Positions 1 to 10,216 are shown, counted from the first letter of the stretch. The stretch: 64,000 bases of DNA from Nymphaea colorata (GCF_008831285.2 NC_045140.1:27298131-27362130), one strand, 5' to 3'. Translations and numbers: made by a program. Notes: a model not told the origin generated them from the letters alone.

Positions 1-383
1 GAACGTAAAACTGTCATCCATTTCATCCCATCTACGTTTCTAACAGCAGAAACAAGTAAAGAATAGTGTACGTGAAGGGCAGTAGCGAAAAAACGTCCAG
101 TACCATCAAATTTCATGAAAATTAGAGGCAGTTTGGCACGAGTGGCAAACTGATACCATCAAATAAATCCGCCTTGAACATTGGGGAGGGTCGATTCATG
201 TGGAAATGGCCTCTAATGCTTATTTATTTATTTATTTATTTACTTATTTATTTAAACTACTGTATGCCGTATGCATTCAGTCTTACATTTTATTCTAGAT
301 AGACGAGCTGCTGCTCTGGTTATTACAACGCAAAGTAAATTAAAGGCCAAGCCAACTGTTTATTTGGCACGTACTATATAGAT
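1..383. other. intergenic, TTTA microsatellite
   Basis: No gene is visible. A TTTA-type microsatellite runs over about 221-254. The rest is AT-rich sequence downstream of the PR-1 gene, so it includes that gene's 3' UTR and terminator, whose limits I cannot fix. Confidence 0.6.
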
Positions 384-875
384 CTAGTAAGGACGCTCGC
401 CTTTAACGTTACCAGGTGGATAGTAGTTGCAGGTAATGAAGATGGCACCATTGTGGCATTTGACCCTGGCGCAGCCCAGCCGCACCGACTTGCGCCACAC
501 CACCTGTGTGTAGTGGCCGCATACCTTTCCACATGCACAGGTGTTGGTGGCGTGGTTGTAGTACCTCTTTTCGGCTACCCACCAGTTCACAGCATCTTTT
601 GCAGTGTTCTGGTGCCCACTGCTCAGGAAGAGGTTCTCCCCATACGGCCCATGGGAGTGTACCAGCCTGCAGTCACCGATCCTCTGCTTGGCATACTTCT
701 GGGCATAGGCCGCAACGTTAGCGTCCCATACCATATGGCCGACACCTACTTGGGCGCGAGCCTTGTTGTGAGCAGCAAGGAAGTCTTGCGGAGAGTTTTG
801 GGCGTGAGTGCCACGGAACAGCATTCCAAGGCCCAGCAGGCAGATCCAAACAAGAGCGCCAGGGGAACGCCTCAT
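384..875 (-). CDS. PR-1-like secreted CAP-domain protein
   Basis: Single-exon gene of 163 aa. PR-1 proteins are secreted CAP proteins induced in plant defence; they bind sterols and release a C-terminal peptide. I chose the Met at 875 because it begins an ordinary signal peptide ([20 protein letters not shown], cleavage likely after THA before QNSPQDF). The upstream Met at 956 would only add a polar leader. CAP landmarks are present: AHNKAR, GENLF, CGHYTQVVW and CNYYPPGN, with the His and Glu residues of the CAP cavity. The C-terminus is PPGNVKGERPY after CNYY, matching the pattern of the CAP-derived peptide CAPE1. One odd point is an extra Cys in NTCACGKVC, where most relatives have Pro or Ala, giving seven rather than six Cys in the mature part. 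A TATA box lies about 100 bp upstream. A dead paralogue lies at 9803-10171. Confidence 0.93.
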   Translation of the reverse strand: MRRSPGALVWICLLGLGMLFRGTHAQNSPQDFLAAHNKARAQVGVGHMVWDANVAAYAQKYAKQRIGDCRLVHSHGPYGENLFLSSGHQNTAKDAVNWWVAEKRYYNHATNTCACGKVCGHYTQVVWRKSVRLGCARVKCHNGAIFITCNYYPPGNVKGERPY

Positions 876-974
876 TGACTGATCACAAGAAGAAAACAAA
901 AGAAAAGAGAGAGTGGTCTGATCTAGGAACCAAGTACTTTGGGCTTGTGATAGCATAATGGAGAAAGGTTTTCA

Positions 975-982
975 AATTTATA
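975..982 (-). promoter_or_regulatory. TATA box of the PR-1 gene
   Basis: TATAAATT on the minus strand, about 100 bp upstream of the chosen PR-1 start. The same motif in the same local context (CTATAAATT next to a GCATGGT.CT stretch) lies upstream of the PR-1 pseudogene, so the promoters were duplicated with the genes. Confidence 0.6.
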
Positions 983-2098
983 GAGCACCATGCCCAGCTT
1001 GAATAGGCGACATCATTTTTGAGAAGTATGTCATCCAAAGTTAGACAACTGATTTTGTTTTGGTGCCTGAATAGGACTTATTATTAGTATAAAAAACTCG
1101 ATGTCGACCTACCGTTTTCGAAAGTTGGCGTCTGTCACTTGCAAGTTGTGAAAGGAAAGACGAATGCATGCATTACGTAAGTTGTTTACGTTCTTAATGG
1201 ATCTGCAAGGTTAGAAATTTTTTTACTAGCAATTAAGACATTGATTCGCCAAGCGTGACTGGACAAACGTTGTGCACAATTGGATGGCGTTGGATATCTA
1301 CAGATGAAAAAAATTAATGGCGGACAACGTTGACCAGGGAACCGTGAAGCTGAAGAGTTTAATTTCTTTCCACTGCAATGCTTTCCCTTCAGGTGAGCTC
1401 ATGCCCTCTAATTTAGTCAGTGAAGGTGACTTGGGTGCCAAGGTACATGCAAGAAGGGAAGAAAAAAAACAAAAAAGCAAGACATCATATCATAGGCTGT
1501 AGTTATCATATCCGAGCATGTCTTGAGTTGAAGGTGATAGTCAACCCTTCTCTGAGAGAATATACCGTATATTATTCTAGTGACATCTCTTTACGTTAGA
1601 CGACCAATTGTAACTTTTTATGCATCAAAGTCACATATAACTGTTCTATGTTTCGTTGCAAACCCGTGGAAGGAAGAGGCCTCTTGCTTGCGCAACTGTG
1701 TGCATGCACAAATATACACAAAACAAAGAAACAAAAAGGATGGTTAGAGTATATTCCAAGTCTTTTGTAAAGAAATGTACATTAGAAACTTTTAACTTCT
1801 TTTTGTAACCTTGTTTTGTCCTTTTAAAAAACCTTTTTTCTATAATTCAAACGGTAATATTTTAATCATTACACATTCTGTATACAATTTTTTGTTCACT
1901 GAAGTGTAAGCATAACCAGTTTCGCTCTTTAGCATTTTTATTACAAATAATAAAGGGATTTACATGAGAGAACAAAATAACAGAAGAAATGAGACAGTAT
2001 GACCTCTCTGCACAACTAAATAACCCCATTCCTGTTTGGAATAAGGGGAATGGGCCATCTTAGAAGGTCAATAGCCTCTTCTGAAAGATCAGAAAATT
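983..2098. other. intergenic, nothing recognised
   Basis: AT-rich DNA upstream of PR-1. Short overlapping reading frames near 1300-1500 on both strands show no family signature and no codon structure. No RNA gene or repeat boundary was recognised. Confidence 0.5.
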
Positions 2099-2412
2099 TC
2101 AGAATATACAAAATTCTCCCGTGCTTATCCACACCCAAAGCATATGAAAATCTGATCGCCGTTTTAATCCTCCCTCAAAATCAGGCAGGTCGTGAAGCAA
2201 GTTGTAGAGCAATTGCAGCGGACTCGAGCTATACCGTTCATAAAAAAATCTTACATCGGCAACAGTCTTTGAACAGTTTCTGACTTTGACCAGGTAAACC
2301 TGCTTCTGTCGTCCCCTTTCCATGCAGCGATCTGCAAGCAGATTGCACAACGACAGAATGATTTGCAAAAGATGGCCACGGGTCTGGCCTGATGCCTGTA
2401 GACGACCATGAA
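2099..2412 (-). pseudogene. unidentified open frame broken by copia insertion
   Basis: On the minus strand a frame stays open for about 105 codons, from the copia target site down to a stop at 2099-2101. It reads as a plausible protein (segments such as YVHGRLQASGQTRGHL, VRNCSKTVADVRFFYERYSS and LQLLYNLLHDLPDFEGGLKR) and has no internal stops in an AT-rich setting. I do not recognise the family. Across the copia element the frame would continue into about 7304-7320, but a LINE relic sits there, so the 5' part is unclear. It may be one exon of a gene, a captured gene fragment, or a chance frame. Confidence 0.3.
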
Positions 2413-2417
2413 CATAT
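2413..2417. repeat. target-site duplication of copia 1 (left)
   Basis: CATAT here matches CATAT at 7299-7303 on the other side of the element. The 5-bp length is usual for Ty1/copia integration. Confidence 0.85.
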
Positions 2418-2665
2418 TCTTGAAGTTGGGGAAGATCGTAGTTGAGAGAGAAGGACCGACTGGAGACGTAAGGTAACAGAGAAACAGGGAGAAAGGGCCA
2501 ATGTTATGCGAGGGATAAAAAACCCGTATTCTTATTTATCATATATATATATACAGTGTAACTCAGATGTATATACATGTATGAGACCCATTGTCAATGG
2601 GATACAGCTGTAGACAACTATATTACAGCTGTTTATTCTAAACTTTCTAGGCAAACCTCCTAACA
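2418..2665 (-). repeat. 3' LTR of copia 1
   Basis: 248 bp, base-for-base the same as 7051-7298. It contains a (TA)n run near 2540-2556. Confidence 0.95.
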
Positions 2666-2676
2666 TTCTCCCCCTC
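2666..2676 (-). promoter_or_regulatory. polypurine tract of copia 1
   Basis: GAGGGGGAGAA on the minus strand immediately before the 3' LTR. It is the expected plus-strand DNA primer. It overlaps the last codon of gag-pol. Confidence 0.85.
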
Positions 2677-5600
2677 AAGTTAGATCTTCCAAATTCTGAA
2701 GACCTAACTTGCAGCATAACTTGTGAAATGTATCTTTACACACAGCTTTGGTTAGAATATCTGCAAATTGGTTCCTTGAGGCAACATGTTCTGTTTTTAT
2801 GATTCCTGATTGAATTTTCTCTCTAAGAAAGTGACAGTCTACTTCAATGTGTTTCGTTCGTTCATGAAACACAGGATTATTTCCAATGTAAATTGCAGCC
2901 TTGCTGTCACAGAAGAGGCTTATTGGCTGTTCTACATTCACCTTCATATCCTGTAGCAAGTATTTTATCCATAGCAATTCACACACAGTGAGAGCCATTG
3001 CTCGATATTCACTTTCTGCGCTTGATCTGGCCACGACCGTTTGTTTCTTACTCCTCCAAGAGACTAAATTATCACCAACGAAACAACAGTAACCAGTGGT
3101 TGATCTCCTGTCGTCTTGATTTCCTGCCCAGTCAGCATCTGCATATCCATATATTTGAAGATGATTGTTTCTTCTAAACGTGATGCCCTTGTTACTTGTC
3201 TTCTTAAGATACCTGAGCACATGATGGGCAGCTTCTACATGAGGTTTTCTGGGGCTGTGCATAAACTGACTTAGCAAATTTACTGCGTAAGTGATATCTG
3301 GTCTAGTAGCTGTCAAGTATAGCAATTTACCAACTAACTTCTGAAAACTTCTTGCTTCATCTATTAGCTCTCCGCCATCATGCATCGACTTCAAGTTTGT
3401 TTCCATTGGAGTATCGGCTTCTATGCAATCTGTCATTCCTGTTTCATGTAGCAGGTCTGCAACATATCTTTTTTGACACACGAATATGCCTTTTGGTTTA
3501 TGTATTATTTCCATGCCAAGGAAATAGTGTAATACTCCTAGATCTTTGATCTCAAAGCATTTCCTCAAAACTTTCTTGGTTTTTTCAATAAAACTCAGAT
3601 CTTCTCCCGTTAAAATTATATCATCAACGTAGATAGCAGCAATGACTGTTCCCTTATTGGTAGATGCTACAAATATAGAATGATCAGCACTACTCATCTT
3701 ATATCCTCCTTCAATCAGTTTTGAGCTCAACTTTTCATACCACGCCCTGGGCGACTGCTTAAGCCCATATAGTGACTTCTTTAATTTGCACACCTGTGAT
3801 TGAGTACCATGTTGAACATGTAGTCCTTGAGGTAATTCCATAAAGATCTCTTCTTCTAAATCTCCGTGAAGAAAAGCATTCTTCACGTCAAGTTGATACA
3901 TTTTCCAATTCTTTACTGCAGCTACTGAAAGTAATATTCGTAATGAGCTCATCTTTGCAACCGGGGCGAACGTCTCATGATAGTCAATGCCTTGTTCTTG
4001 TGTAAAGCCCTTCGCTACCAGTCTTGCCTTGTAGCGCTCCACCTGCCCACTACTGTCATACTTGATTTTATATGTCCATTTGCAGCCAATCAATTTTTTG
4101 TTTGGGGGTCTATTTACTAGTTCCCAGGTCTGATTTTTTTCCAGGGCAGCTAATTCCTCATGCATTGCTTTCCTCCATTTATCTTCAGTGTTAGCTTCTT
4201 CATAAGTATGTGGTTCTCTTTCATGGCAGGGAGCTATGTTGACTTTGTCGTTTTTCTGGACATGATATGTATAGTAGTCATTATATCTGGCTGGTCTTCT
4301 TCTTATGCGGTCAATCCTTCTATTTTGAGCACTTTCAGCCACACCCACCTCCAAGTGGGAGTTGGTGCTTGCTTCTTCATTAGCCAAACTGGTTCCAGAT
4401 ATTACCAATGCATCATCATTTTCATTTGCTATTGGAAGAGGTATAGCATGCATGAGATCATTGTCTGGGTCATTCTCCCCCTTGCTGAAAGCATCTGATA
4501 TAGTTTCAGTGTAGAAAGGTGTATTTTCCATGAACTTGACGTCTCTAGATACATACATCTTTTTTCTTATAGGGTCATAGCACTTGTATCCTTTCTTGTT
4601 AAAGGAATACCCTAGAAACACACACTTAACAGCTCGTCTTTCAAGCTTGTGTCTTGAACTTTCTTGTACATGAACATAACACACACATCCGAAAACTCGT
4701 AAGTGTTGTAAAGAAGGGGGTCTATCATTCAAGATTTCTAATGGGCTCTTGTTGCCTAGTCTGTGGCTCGAGGTTCTATTCATGACATGGCAAGCACAGG
4801 CCACTGCTTCACACCAGAATTGTGAAGGAACATTCATGTAAAACATTAGAGATCTGGCGATGTTTAGCAATTGTCTATTTCGTCGTTCACTTACCCCATT
4901 CTGTTGAGGAGTACCCCTACAAGTGGTTTGATGTAATATTCCTTGTTTGTTTGTGAATTCCTCAAATTCTGCATTAATATATTCTCCTCCATTGTCTGAC
5001 CTCAATGTCTTAATTGTGTGATTGTACTGAGTGACTATGTACTGAAAAAATTGCTTAAACGTAAGAAATACATCGCTTTTCCTTTTCAAGAAATAGATCC
5101 AGGTGGCTCGAGATTTGTCATCTATGAAAGTAACAAAGTATTTATATTCAGAATGTCCAGTTATGGGGGCTGGTCCCCAAACATCAGTATGTATCAAGTC
5201 AAAACATGACTCAGCAACATATTCAGAGTCTGTAAAAGGCAACCTGGTCATCTTAGCCAGGGTACATGCCTCACAATCATCTACTAAGAATCTAGAACCT
5301 GGAAACATATTCAACAGGACCTTATTGGAGGGATGACCCACTCTGCAGTGCCATATGCGAGCATCACTGGCAGTTTTTATTGCAGTGTATACACTGGAGT
5401 TGTGCTCTTGAGTCAAGTAGTACAGGCCATTTTCCTCTTCACATTCACCAATCTTCGTCTGATTCTTGCTGTCTACTAGTATCACCTTTTTTCCAACAAA
5501 AATTATATAGCAGCTCAGAGTATTACTCAGTTTGCTAACAGATATCAAGTTTGTTGTGCACTTAGGCACATACAACACGTCTTGCAAAGTAATATGTTGA

Positions 5601-6799
5601 TTTATGTAAACAGAGCCATATCCTACTGCAGATGTGGTCGACCCATCAGCTAGTTTTACAGATATATGTTTATCATACTTGACATTATGTAACAGTTCTA
5701 AACAAGCAGTCATATGGTCTGTAGCTCCACTGTCGACTATCCATGCTGAGTTATTGGAACGAGCCAAGAAAGAGCAAGGTAACGGGTTTGAAGTCTTACC
5801 TGTTTCTGTTCCTAGTTTAGTTGTAATAGCAAGATTGCTGCAGGTGATTTGTTTGAGCAAACGTGTAAGTTCAGCAATGTCACCTTCACGTCTGAGTCCA
5901 GCATTACGAACTTGTCCTCTCCCTCTGTTTGGACGGCCATTCAGGTTCCAACAACGTTCCCTACTGTGGCCTTGTTTTTTACAGTAAGTACAGAACAGAG
6001 AATTTCGTCCTCGACCGAACCTGGTATCTACTGTGAAGTTGTTCTTGTCTCTTGGAGCAATATGAGATGTTTCTGTCTTAGCGACAAATGCAGCCTTGTC
6101 AGCAGGCGCATATTCTTTTTTGAAGTCGTCTTCAGTCTTCATGACTTTTCGCCTGGTTTCTTCTCGTTGTATGATAGAACAAACATTGTTGAAGGACGGG
6201 AGAGGGGAAGACATGAGAATCTGACTTTTTAGATAGTCAAACTCTACCCCTAACCCAGCGAGAAGCTTGAACACTTTATCTTCGTCAGCTCTCTGTTTCA
6301 GTACTTCCATATCAGGAACGAGGGGACGATATTGGGATAATTCATCCCACATCGCTTTAAGGGAGCTTAGATATATGTGAAATGGCTTCTCTCCTTTGGT
6401 GACTCGTGCGATATCCTGTTGCAGAAGATAGACCCTGGCCAGGTTTTGGCCTTCACCATAGATCTCCGCTAAGGTGTCCCAGATCTCTTTGGCCGAATCC
6501 AAGAATAGGAAGCTCTCGGCGATGGTGGGCTCCATTGAATTTAGCAACCAAGACATTACAACTCGATCGTTAGCTTCCCATTCTTCATAACTCAGATCAT
6601 CTTTCTCAGGAGCTGTAATCTTGCCATTGATATAGCCTATTCTTGACTTTCCACAGAGGTATAAGCTTGCTGATTTCGCCCAAACCACATAGTTTCCACC
6701 GTTGAGAGGTGCTGTGGTGATCTTGAGAGCCGGATCTGATTCCTTCATGACTGCTTTTACAGTAGAGATTTGGGGGTTTTGGTTTTCTGATTCTGCCAT
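2675..6799 (-). CDS. copia gag-pol polyprotein (1,374 aa)
   Basis: One frame encodes the whole copia polyprotein in the usual order. The N-terminal Gag/UBN2-like region contains YVVWAKSASLYLCG. A CCHC zinc knuckle, CTYCKKQGHSRERC, lies near residue 270. The aspartic protease motif is VDSGATDHM. The integrase has an HHCC region and a DDE core (HTDVWGP, LRSDNGGEY, PQQNGVSERRNR). Reverse transcriptase has YVDDIILTG, and RNase H has DADWAG, SSAESEYRAM and ADILTK. PR-IN-RT-RH order identifies Ty1/copia rather than gypsy. There is no internal stop or frameshift, so the protein may be functional. The start at 6799 is the first Met (MAESENQNPQ). The stop lies at the polypurine tract. Confidence 0.96.
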   Translation of the reverse strand: MAESENQNPQISTVKAVMKESDPALKITTAPLNGGNYVVWAKSASLYLCGKSRIGYINGKITAPEKDDLSYEEWEANDRVVMSWLLNSMEPTIAESFLFLDSAKEIWDTLAEIYGEGQNLARVYLLQQDIARVTKGEKPFHIYLSSLKAMWDELSQYRPLVPDMEVLKQRADEDKVFKLLAGLGVEFDYLKSQILMSSPLPSFNNVCSIIQREETRRKVMKTEDDFKKEYAPADKAAFVAKTETSHIAPRDKNNFTVDTRFGRGRNSLFCTYCKKQGHSRERCWNLNGRPNRGRGQVRNAGLRREGDIAELTRLLKQITCSNLAITTKLGTETGKTSNPLPCSFLARSNNSAWIVDSGATDHMTACLELLHNVKYDKHISVKLADGSTTSAVGYGSVYINQHITLQDVLYVPKCTTNLISVSKLSNTLSCYIIFVGKKVILVDSKNQTKIGECEEENGLYYLTQEHNSSVYTAIKTASDARIWHCRVGHPSNKVLLNMFPGSRFLVDDCEACTLAKMTRLPFTDSEYVAESCFDLIHTDVWGPAPITGHSEYKYFVTFIDDKSRATWIYFLKRKSDVFLTFKQFFQYIVTQYNHTIKTLRSDNGGEYINAEFEEFTNKQGILHQTTCRGTPQQNGVSERRNRQLLNIARSLMFYMNVPSQFWCEAVACACHVMNRTSSHRLGNKSPLEILNDRPPSLQHLRVFGCVCYVHVQESSRHKLERRAVKCVFLGYSFNKKGYKCYDPIRKKMYVSRDVKFMENTPFYTETISDAFSKGENDPDNDLMHAIPLPIANENDDALVISGTSLANEEASTNSHLEVGVAESAQNRRIDRIRRRPARYNDYYTYHVQKNDKVNIAPCHEREPHTYEEANTEDKWRKAMHEELAALEKNQTWELVNRPPNKKLIGCKWTYKIKYDSSGQVERYKARLVAKGFTQEQGIDYHETFAPVAKMSSLRILLSVAAVKNWKMYQLDVKNAFLHGDLEEEIFMELPQGLHVQHGTQSQVCKLKKSLYGLKQSPRAWYEKLSSKLIEGGYKMSSADHSIFVASTNKGTVIAAIYVDDIILTGEDLSFIEKTKKVLRKCFEIKDLGVLHYFLGMEIIHKPKGIFVCQKRYVADLLHETGMTDCIEADTPMETNLKSMHDGGELIDEARSFQKLVGKLLYLTATRPDITYAVNLLSQFMHSPRKPHVEAAHHVLRYLKKTSNKGITFRRNNHLQIYGYADADWAGNQDDRRSTTGYCCFVGDNLVSWRSKKQTVVARSSAESEYRAMALTVCELLWIKYLLQDMKVNVEQPISLFCDSKAAIYIGNNPVFHERTKHIEVDCHFLREKIQSGIIKTEHVASRNQFADILTKAVCKDTFHKLCCKLGLQNLEDLT

Positions 6800-7039
6800 C
6801 GCTGCTGAGAATCCCTTGATCTGCAGAATCCACGCTCACCGCACCAGTTGGGAAGCTGAGACCAGAAAGCCGAGCCCTAGCCTGTCGGTTCCTTCCTCTT
6901 TTTGTGCAGGAACAAAAAAACCCTAAACTTTCCCTAAACTTTGGGAATCCGTCGACGTCTACAGAAACCTCGACATGGAGGACCTGTAGCTTGATCAGCT
7001 GTAGGTGTTCACGCCTGTCCTTGAGTTTCAGCCTGCTTC

Positions 7040-7050
7040 CTCTGATACCA
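7040..7050 (-). promoter_or_regulatory. primer-binding site of copia 1
   Basis: TGGTATCAGAG on the minus strand, directly after the 5' LTR. It is complementary to the 3' end of plant initiator Met-tRNA, the usual minus-strand primer. Confidence 0.9.
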
Positions 7051-7298
7051 TCTTGAAGTTGGGGAAGATCGTAGTTGAGAGAGAAGGACCGACTGGAGAC
7101 GTAAGGTAACAGAGAAACAGGGAGAAAGGGCCAATGTTATGCGAGGGATAAAAAACCCGTATTCTTATTTATCATATATATATATACAGTGTAACTCAGA
7201 TGTATATACATGTATGAGACCCATTGTCAATGGGATACAGCTGTAGACAACTATATTACAGCTGTTTATTCTAAACTTTCTAGGCAAACCTCCTAACA
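7051..7298 (-). repeat. 5' LTR of copia 1
   Basis: 248 bp, identical to the 3' LTR. It should carry the element promoter. Confidence 0.95.
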
Positions 7299-7303
7299 CA
7301 TAT
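7299..7303. repeat. target-site duplication of copia 1 (right)
   Basis: CATAT, the partner of 2413-2417. Confidence 0.85.
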
Positions 7304-7324
7304 TGCTTCCTTGTCCTGCCTGCT

Positions 7325-7823
7325 CTAAGTAGCACTAATAACAAGTTCTTTAATTTCTATCCATATATTCGACTGAAGTTTGTCCAAAACATCAGCTTCA
7401 TCTGCATGGGAATCGCATATTCTCCATTTCCATATTTTGGTCAGGGGGATAGGGAAGCAAGCATGCCAACTACAACTCAGCCATTTAATAAACCTGAACT
7501 TTCTGCGCCACCACCATCTATCTGCTTCTTGAACTGAATTCCAGTCCTTCATAGCAATATTCAACCTTCCTCCCGATAATCTCCAATCCATTTTGGCTTT
7601 CTGACAATGAGTGATATGCTTGCTAATTTGCCCGTTCCTGATTACCACACAGGTAACGTCCATTTGCTAAGTGAATACCAAATCTTTTGAGCTTGTCTTG
7701 GGTTAAAAGGGGAGGGTTCCCTTTCTGCCATACCATCCAATAGCACAGATCATGAAAGTGTTTATCTCTAATTTCATCATGAATCCACATGCAAGAGATC
7801 AACGTTGCATCTTTCTCACCCAA
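7325..7823 (-). pseudogene. LINE reverse-transcriptase C-terminal relic
   Basis: Two overlapping minus-strand frames (7623-7823 and 7325-7663) together resemble the zinc-finger tail of plant LINE reverse transcriptases. LLTQDKLKRFGIHL is followed by a C..C/H..C-like patch and a terminal KIWKWRICDSHADEAD region, the position of the usual 'iWkeRN' motif. A frameshift separates the parts and the catalytic domains are absent. This is a 5'-truncated, decayed LINE tail. The match is to a family pattern, not to a specific element. Confidence 0.4.
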
Positions 7824-9802
7824 CCGCAGTGTATAAGGGTTTTATGTTGTCAAATTCGAGTGCAAGTTACATGGGGGATTTGTAGCAGTTGTCCTTTGAC
7901 GTTTTCTTCTTTTTTCTCCCGCTCTGTTTCCGACGTAACAGTGTATGACTTGGATGACTAAGTAGCTAAGCTTACGAAGGATCAGGTTCAACGCAATTGC
8001 GAAGAAACCGTGGGCTGCAATTCAAAAATCAAATTCCGAATTCCTTCTCCAAATTCCAACCAGAAGGACGTAATTTCTCTCGTTTCAAACCTAGAGATCA
8101 GTATCCACAACCGGATGAGCATATATGGATGTTTTTTTAAGGGTTGTACAAGTATCCAAATGTGCGTGTGCGTGTGCGTGTGCAGAAGTCCACATGGTCC
8201 TCATCTGCACACTCTTGCTTGCATTCGTGCAGTCAGCAGTCAATGTTGAGTCAATGTTGAGTCTGAGTTGCTTTTTTAATCCAAACAGGAATATTTTTGT
8301 CATTAACCGTATTGAAGCATAAAATTTCATGCATCGGTACGACATGTAATGTTAGGGTCCAGCATCTCACTGCATTGCTAATTCTGATCATCCACGACCT
8401 TGGCAGATGCTTCCATACTGCACCCAACCAAACAATGAAAAAAAAAACCAGCGGGTGCAGTTGAAGATGATCATGATGAAATTATCAGCTTTTATGAAGA
8501 TTCCAATGTCGGTGTAGATGATTAATTGAGGTACATTTAAATAAAACTTGACCGTCTTACATGATTTGGTGTTCCGCAATGTGATGGGGCTCGATACAGA
8601 CCAGATAAATGCTAGTGCCGGGCACTACAACCCGATTTCCTCAACCTCTTCGCGGATTCCTTTGAAAGCAAAATGAAAATAAAAATAAGAACGTAACCAG
8701 CTATACCGGCCGACACGCCATGTCTTTTCGGCTTCTGACCCGCAGCATCCTTTTTGTTTGCACAACATTGCTCCTCCTATTAAGTGAGAAAATGTAAAAC
8801 GATCATTGCAAATAGACAATTAAATTAGACGGCCGTCCGCGGCAAATTAGGCAAATACTTGTGATAAAGCCGGACTGACTTGATCAGATTTGGTAGCCTT
8901 GTCAATAAACTTTGAAATGACATGTTTACGACACAAATCCTTACCACTTTTTAAAATTTATTCTTGAATAACGAAATTATCCGAATAATTGCTTTAATTA
9001 CATGGCAAATCCGTCGATATAGCGGATAACGGATCCTATCATGAAGCTTACTTTCAAGATCTGTATTCGGTTCCAACAAAAAAGTTGTTCCGACTTGTCA
9101 TGATTGGATTGTACTTTGAAATCCCCCAAATTTAAGATCTGTAGGGTAAAGGTCAAAACCTACCCCTTCTTCAACACATGTTTTCTTAATGAGAAACTGA
9201 AAAGCTTTGTCTTACTTCTTGTTTGAGACTTGAATAAGATTTAGAGTGAACTCAATAATTTGGAAAGCCTTAGATGTGGTTGTGAGCTTGTGTTGTATCA
9301 GTACAACTCCTTTGCTCAAGCATGGCTGTCTCAAATGCATCAGGTCAGATACCTGGCTTATTCAAAGGAATCAGCTGATCCGATAAGCCTAGTCTTGACC
9401 CCAATTACTGGGACTTCCGGGCTCAAGTTTTGTTATTTCTTGTTGATTGGAGCGTCCGCTTTTGCTTATGACGAGCAAACAATTGGCTTCGGTATGAAGT
9501 TGGTATGAAGTTGGTCGTTGGTTAAACTTTCGGACTCTTTTTTCGTATGTATGTATATATATATATAAGGAGAGACAGAAAAGAAAAGTTAGGAATGACT
9601 TTCATTGGAGGCCAATCATTTTTCACTTTAATGGGCACGATACCTTTGCGCTTCGAGTTGTAGTTACACGTATAATTGTAGCGTGCAGGAGGACTTTGTG
9701 GGACTTTTGAGATCATGCATATCTGATCAATGGAATTTGATGGGGATCAGGCTCATTCATTAGGTATGCATAGCCGACCAAGATCAGAAGCTCCATTTCG
9801 AA
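7824..9802. other. intergenic, GTGTGC microsatellite
   Basis: No supported gene. A (GTGTGC)n-type repeat lies near 8161-8183, and a (TA)n run near 9549-9567. Short frames such as 9260-9508 have no recognisable features. Confidence 0.5.
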
Positions 9803-10171
9803 AGTGTAGTGCCCGCACTTATCAGTAGCACAAGTGTTGGTGCTGTAGTCGTAGTCACTCTTTTCAGACACTCAGGAGTCCACGGCATCTGCGGCATTAA
9901 ACCGAAGACCGCTGCCCTAGAAGATGTTCTCCCCATACCGGCCACCGGAGTGCTCCAAGTTGCAGTCACCAACCCTCTGGTTCGCATAGCCCTGGGTGTA
10001 GGCTGCGACGGCGTCGTCCCACGAGATTGGGTCGACGCCAACTTCAGCACGAGCTGCGTTGTGAGGAATAAGAAAGTCTTGAGGAGAGTTTTGGGCGTGA
10101 GTACCATGGATGAGCATTCCAAGGCCCAGCAGTAGGCAGCCCCAAACAAGGGCACCAGGGGAACGCTCCAT
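9803..10171 (-). pseudogene. PR-1-like pseudogene with two nonsense codons
   Basis: Start at 10171 ([12 protein letters not shown]), signal peptide, then [20 protein letters not shown] and GRYGENIF, all clearly PR-1. The frame is then stopped by TAG at 9917-9919, directly after GENIF, and by TGA at 9872-9874, in the place of the Trp of the PR-1 'SWV.EK' motif. Between and after the stops the frame is still good PR-1 (DAVDS, VSEK, NTCAT, CGHYT). Homology ends near 9803, so the C-terminal third including the CAPE region is missing. Both stops are one G-to-A change from a Trp codon. It is a close paralogue of the gene at 384-875 and keeps the same promoter motif. Confidence 0.9.
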
Positions 10172-10195
10172 TTGGCTAATCACAGGAAGCAAAGC

Positions 10196-10216
10196 AGAGA
10201 GAGAGAGAGAGAGAGA
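10196..10216. repeat. (GA)n microsatellite in the pseudogene leader
   Basis: About ten GA units between the TATA box and the start of the PR-1 pseudogene. Confidence 0.85.

Larger units (their letters stand above)
2418..7298 (-). mobile_element. complete Ty1/copia LTR retrotransposon (copia 1)
   Basis: A 4,881-bp element transcribed on the minus strand. It has two 248-bp LTRs that are identical by direct reading (7051-7298 and 2418-2665), beginning TGTTAG and ending TTCAAGA on the coding strand. It also has a primer-binding site matching initiator Met-tRNA next to the 5' LTR, one uninterrupted gag-pol frame of 1,374 aa, a purine-rich tract before the 3' LTR, and a perfect CATAT target duplication. 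All parts needed for autonomous transposition are present, and identical LTRs mean a very recent insertion. Confidence 0.96.

Noticed and set aside
453-878. Plus-strand 141-codon frame over the PR-1 gene
   Set aside because: Antisense shadow. The minus frame carries the signal peptide and all CAP motifs.
9784-10155. Reading the PR-1 pseudogene as frameshifted
   Set aside because: Translation of the original frame past GENIF continues as good PR-1 with two stop codons, so the defect is nonsense mutation and truncation, not a frameshift.
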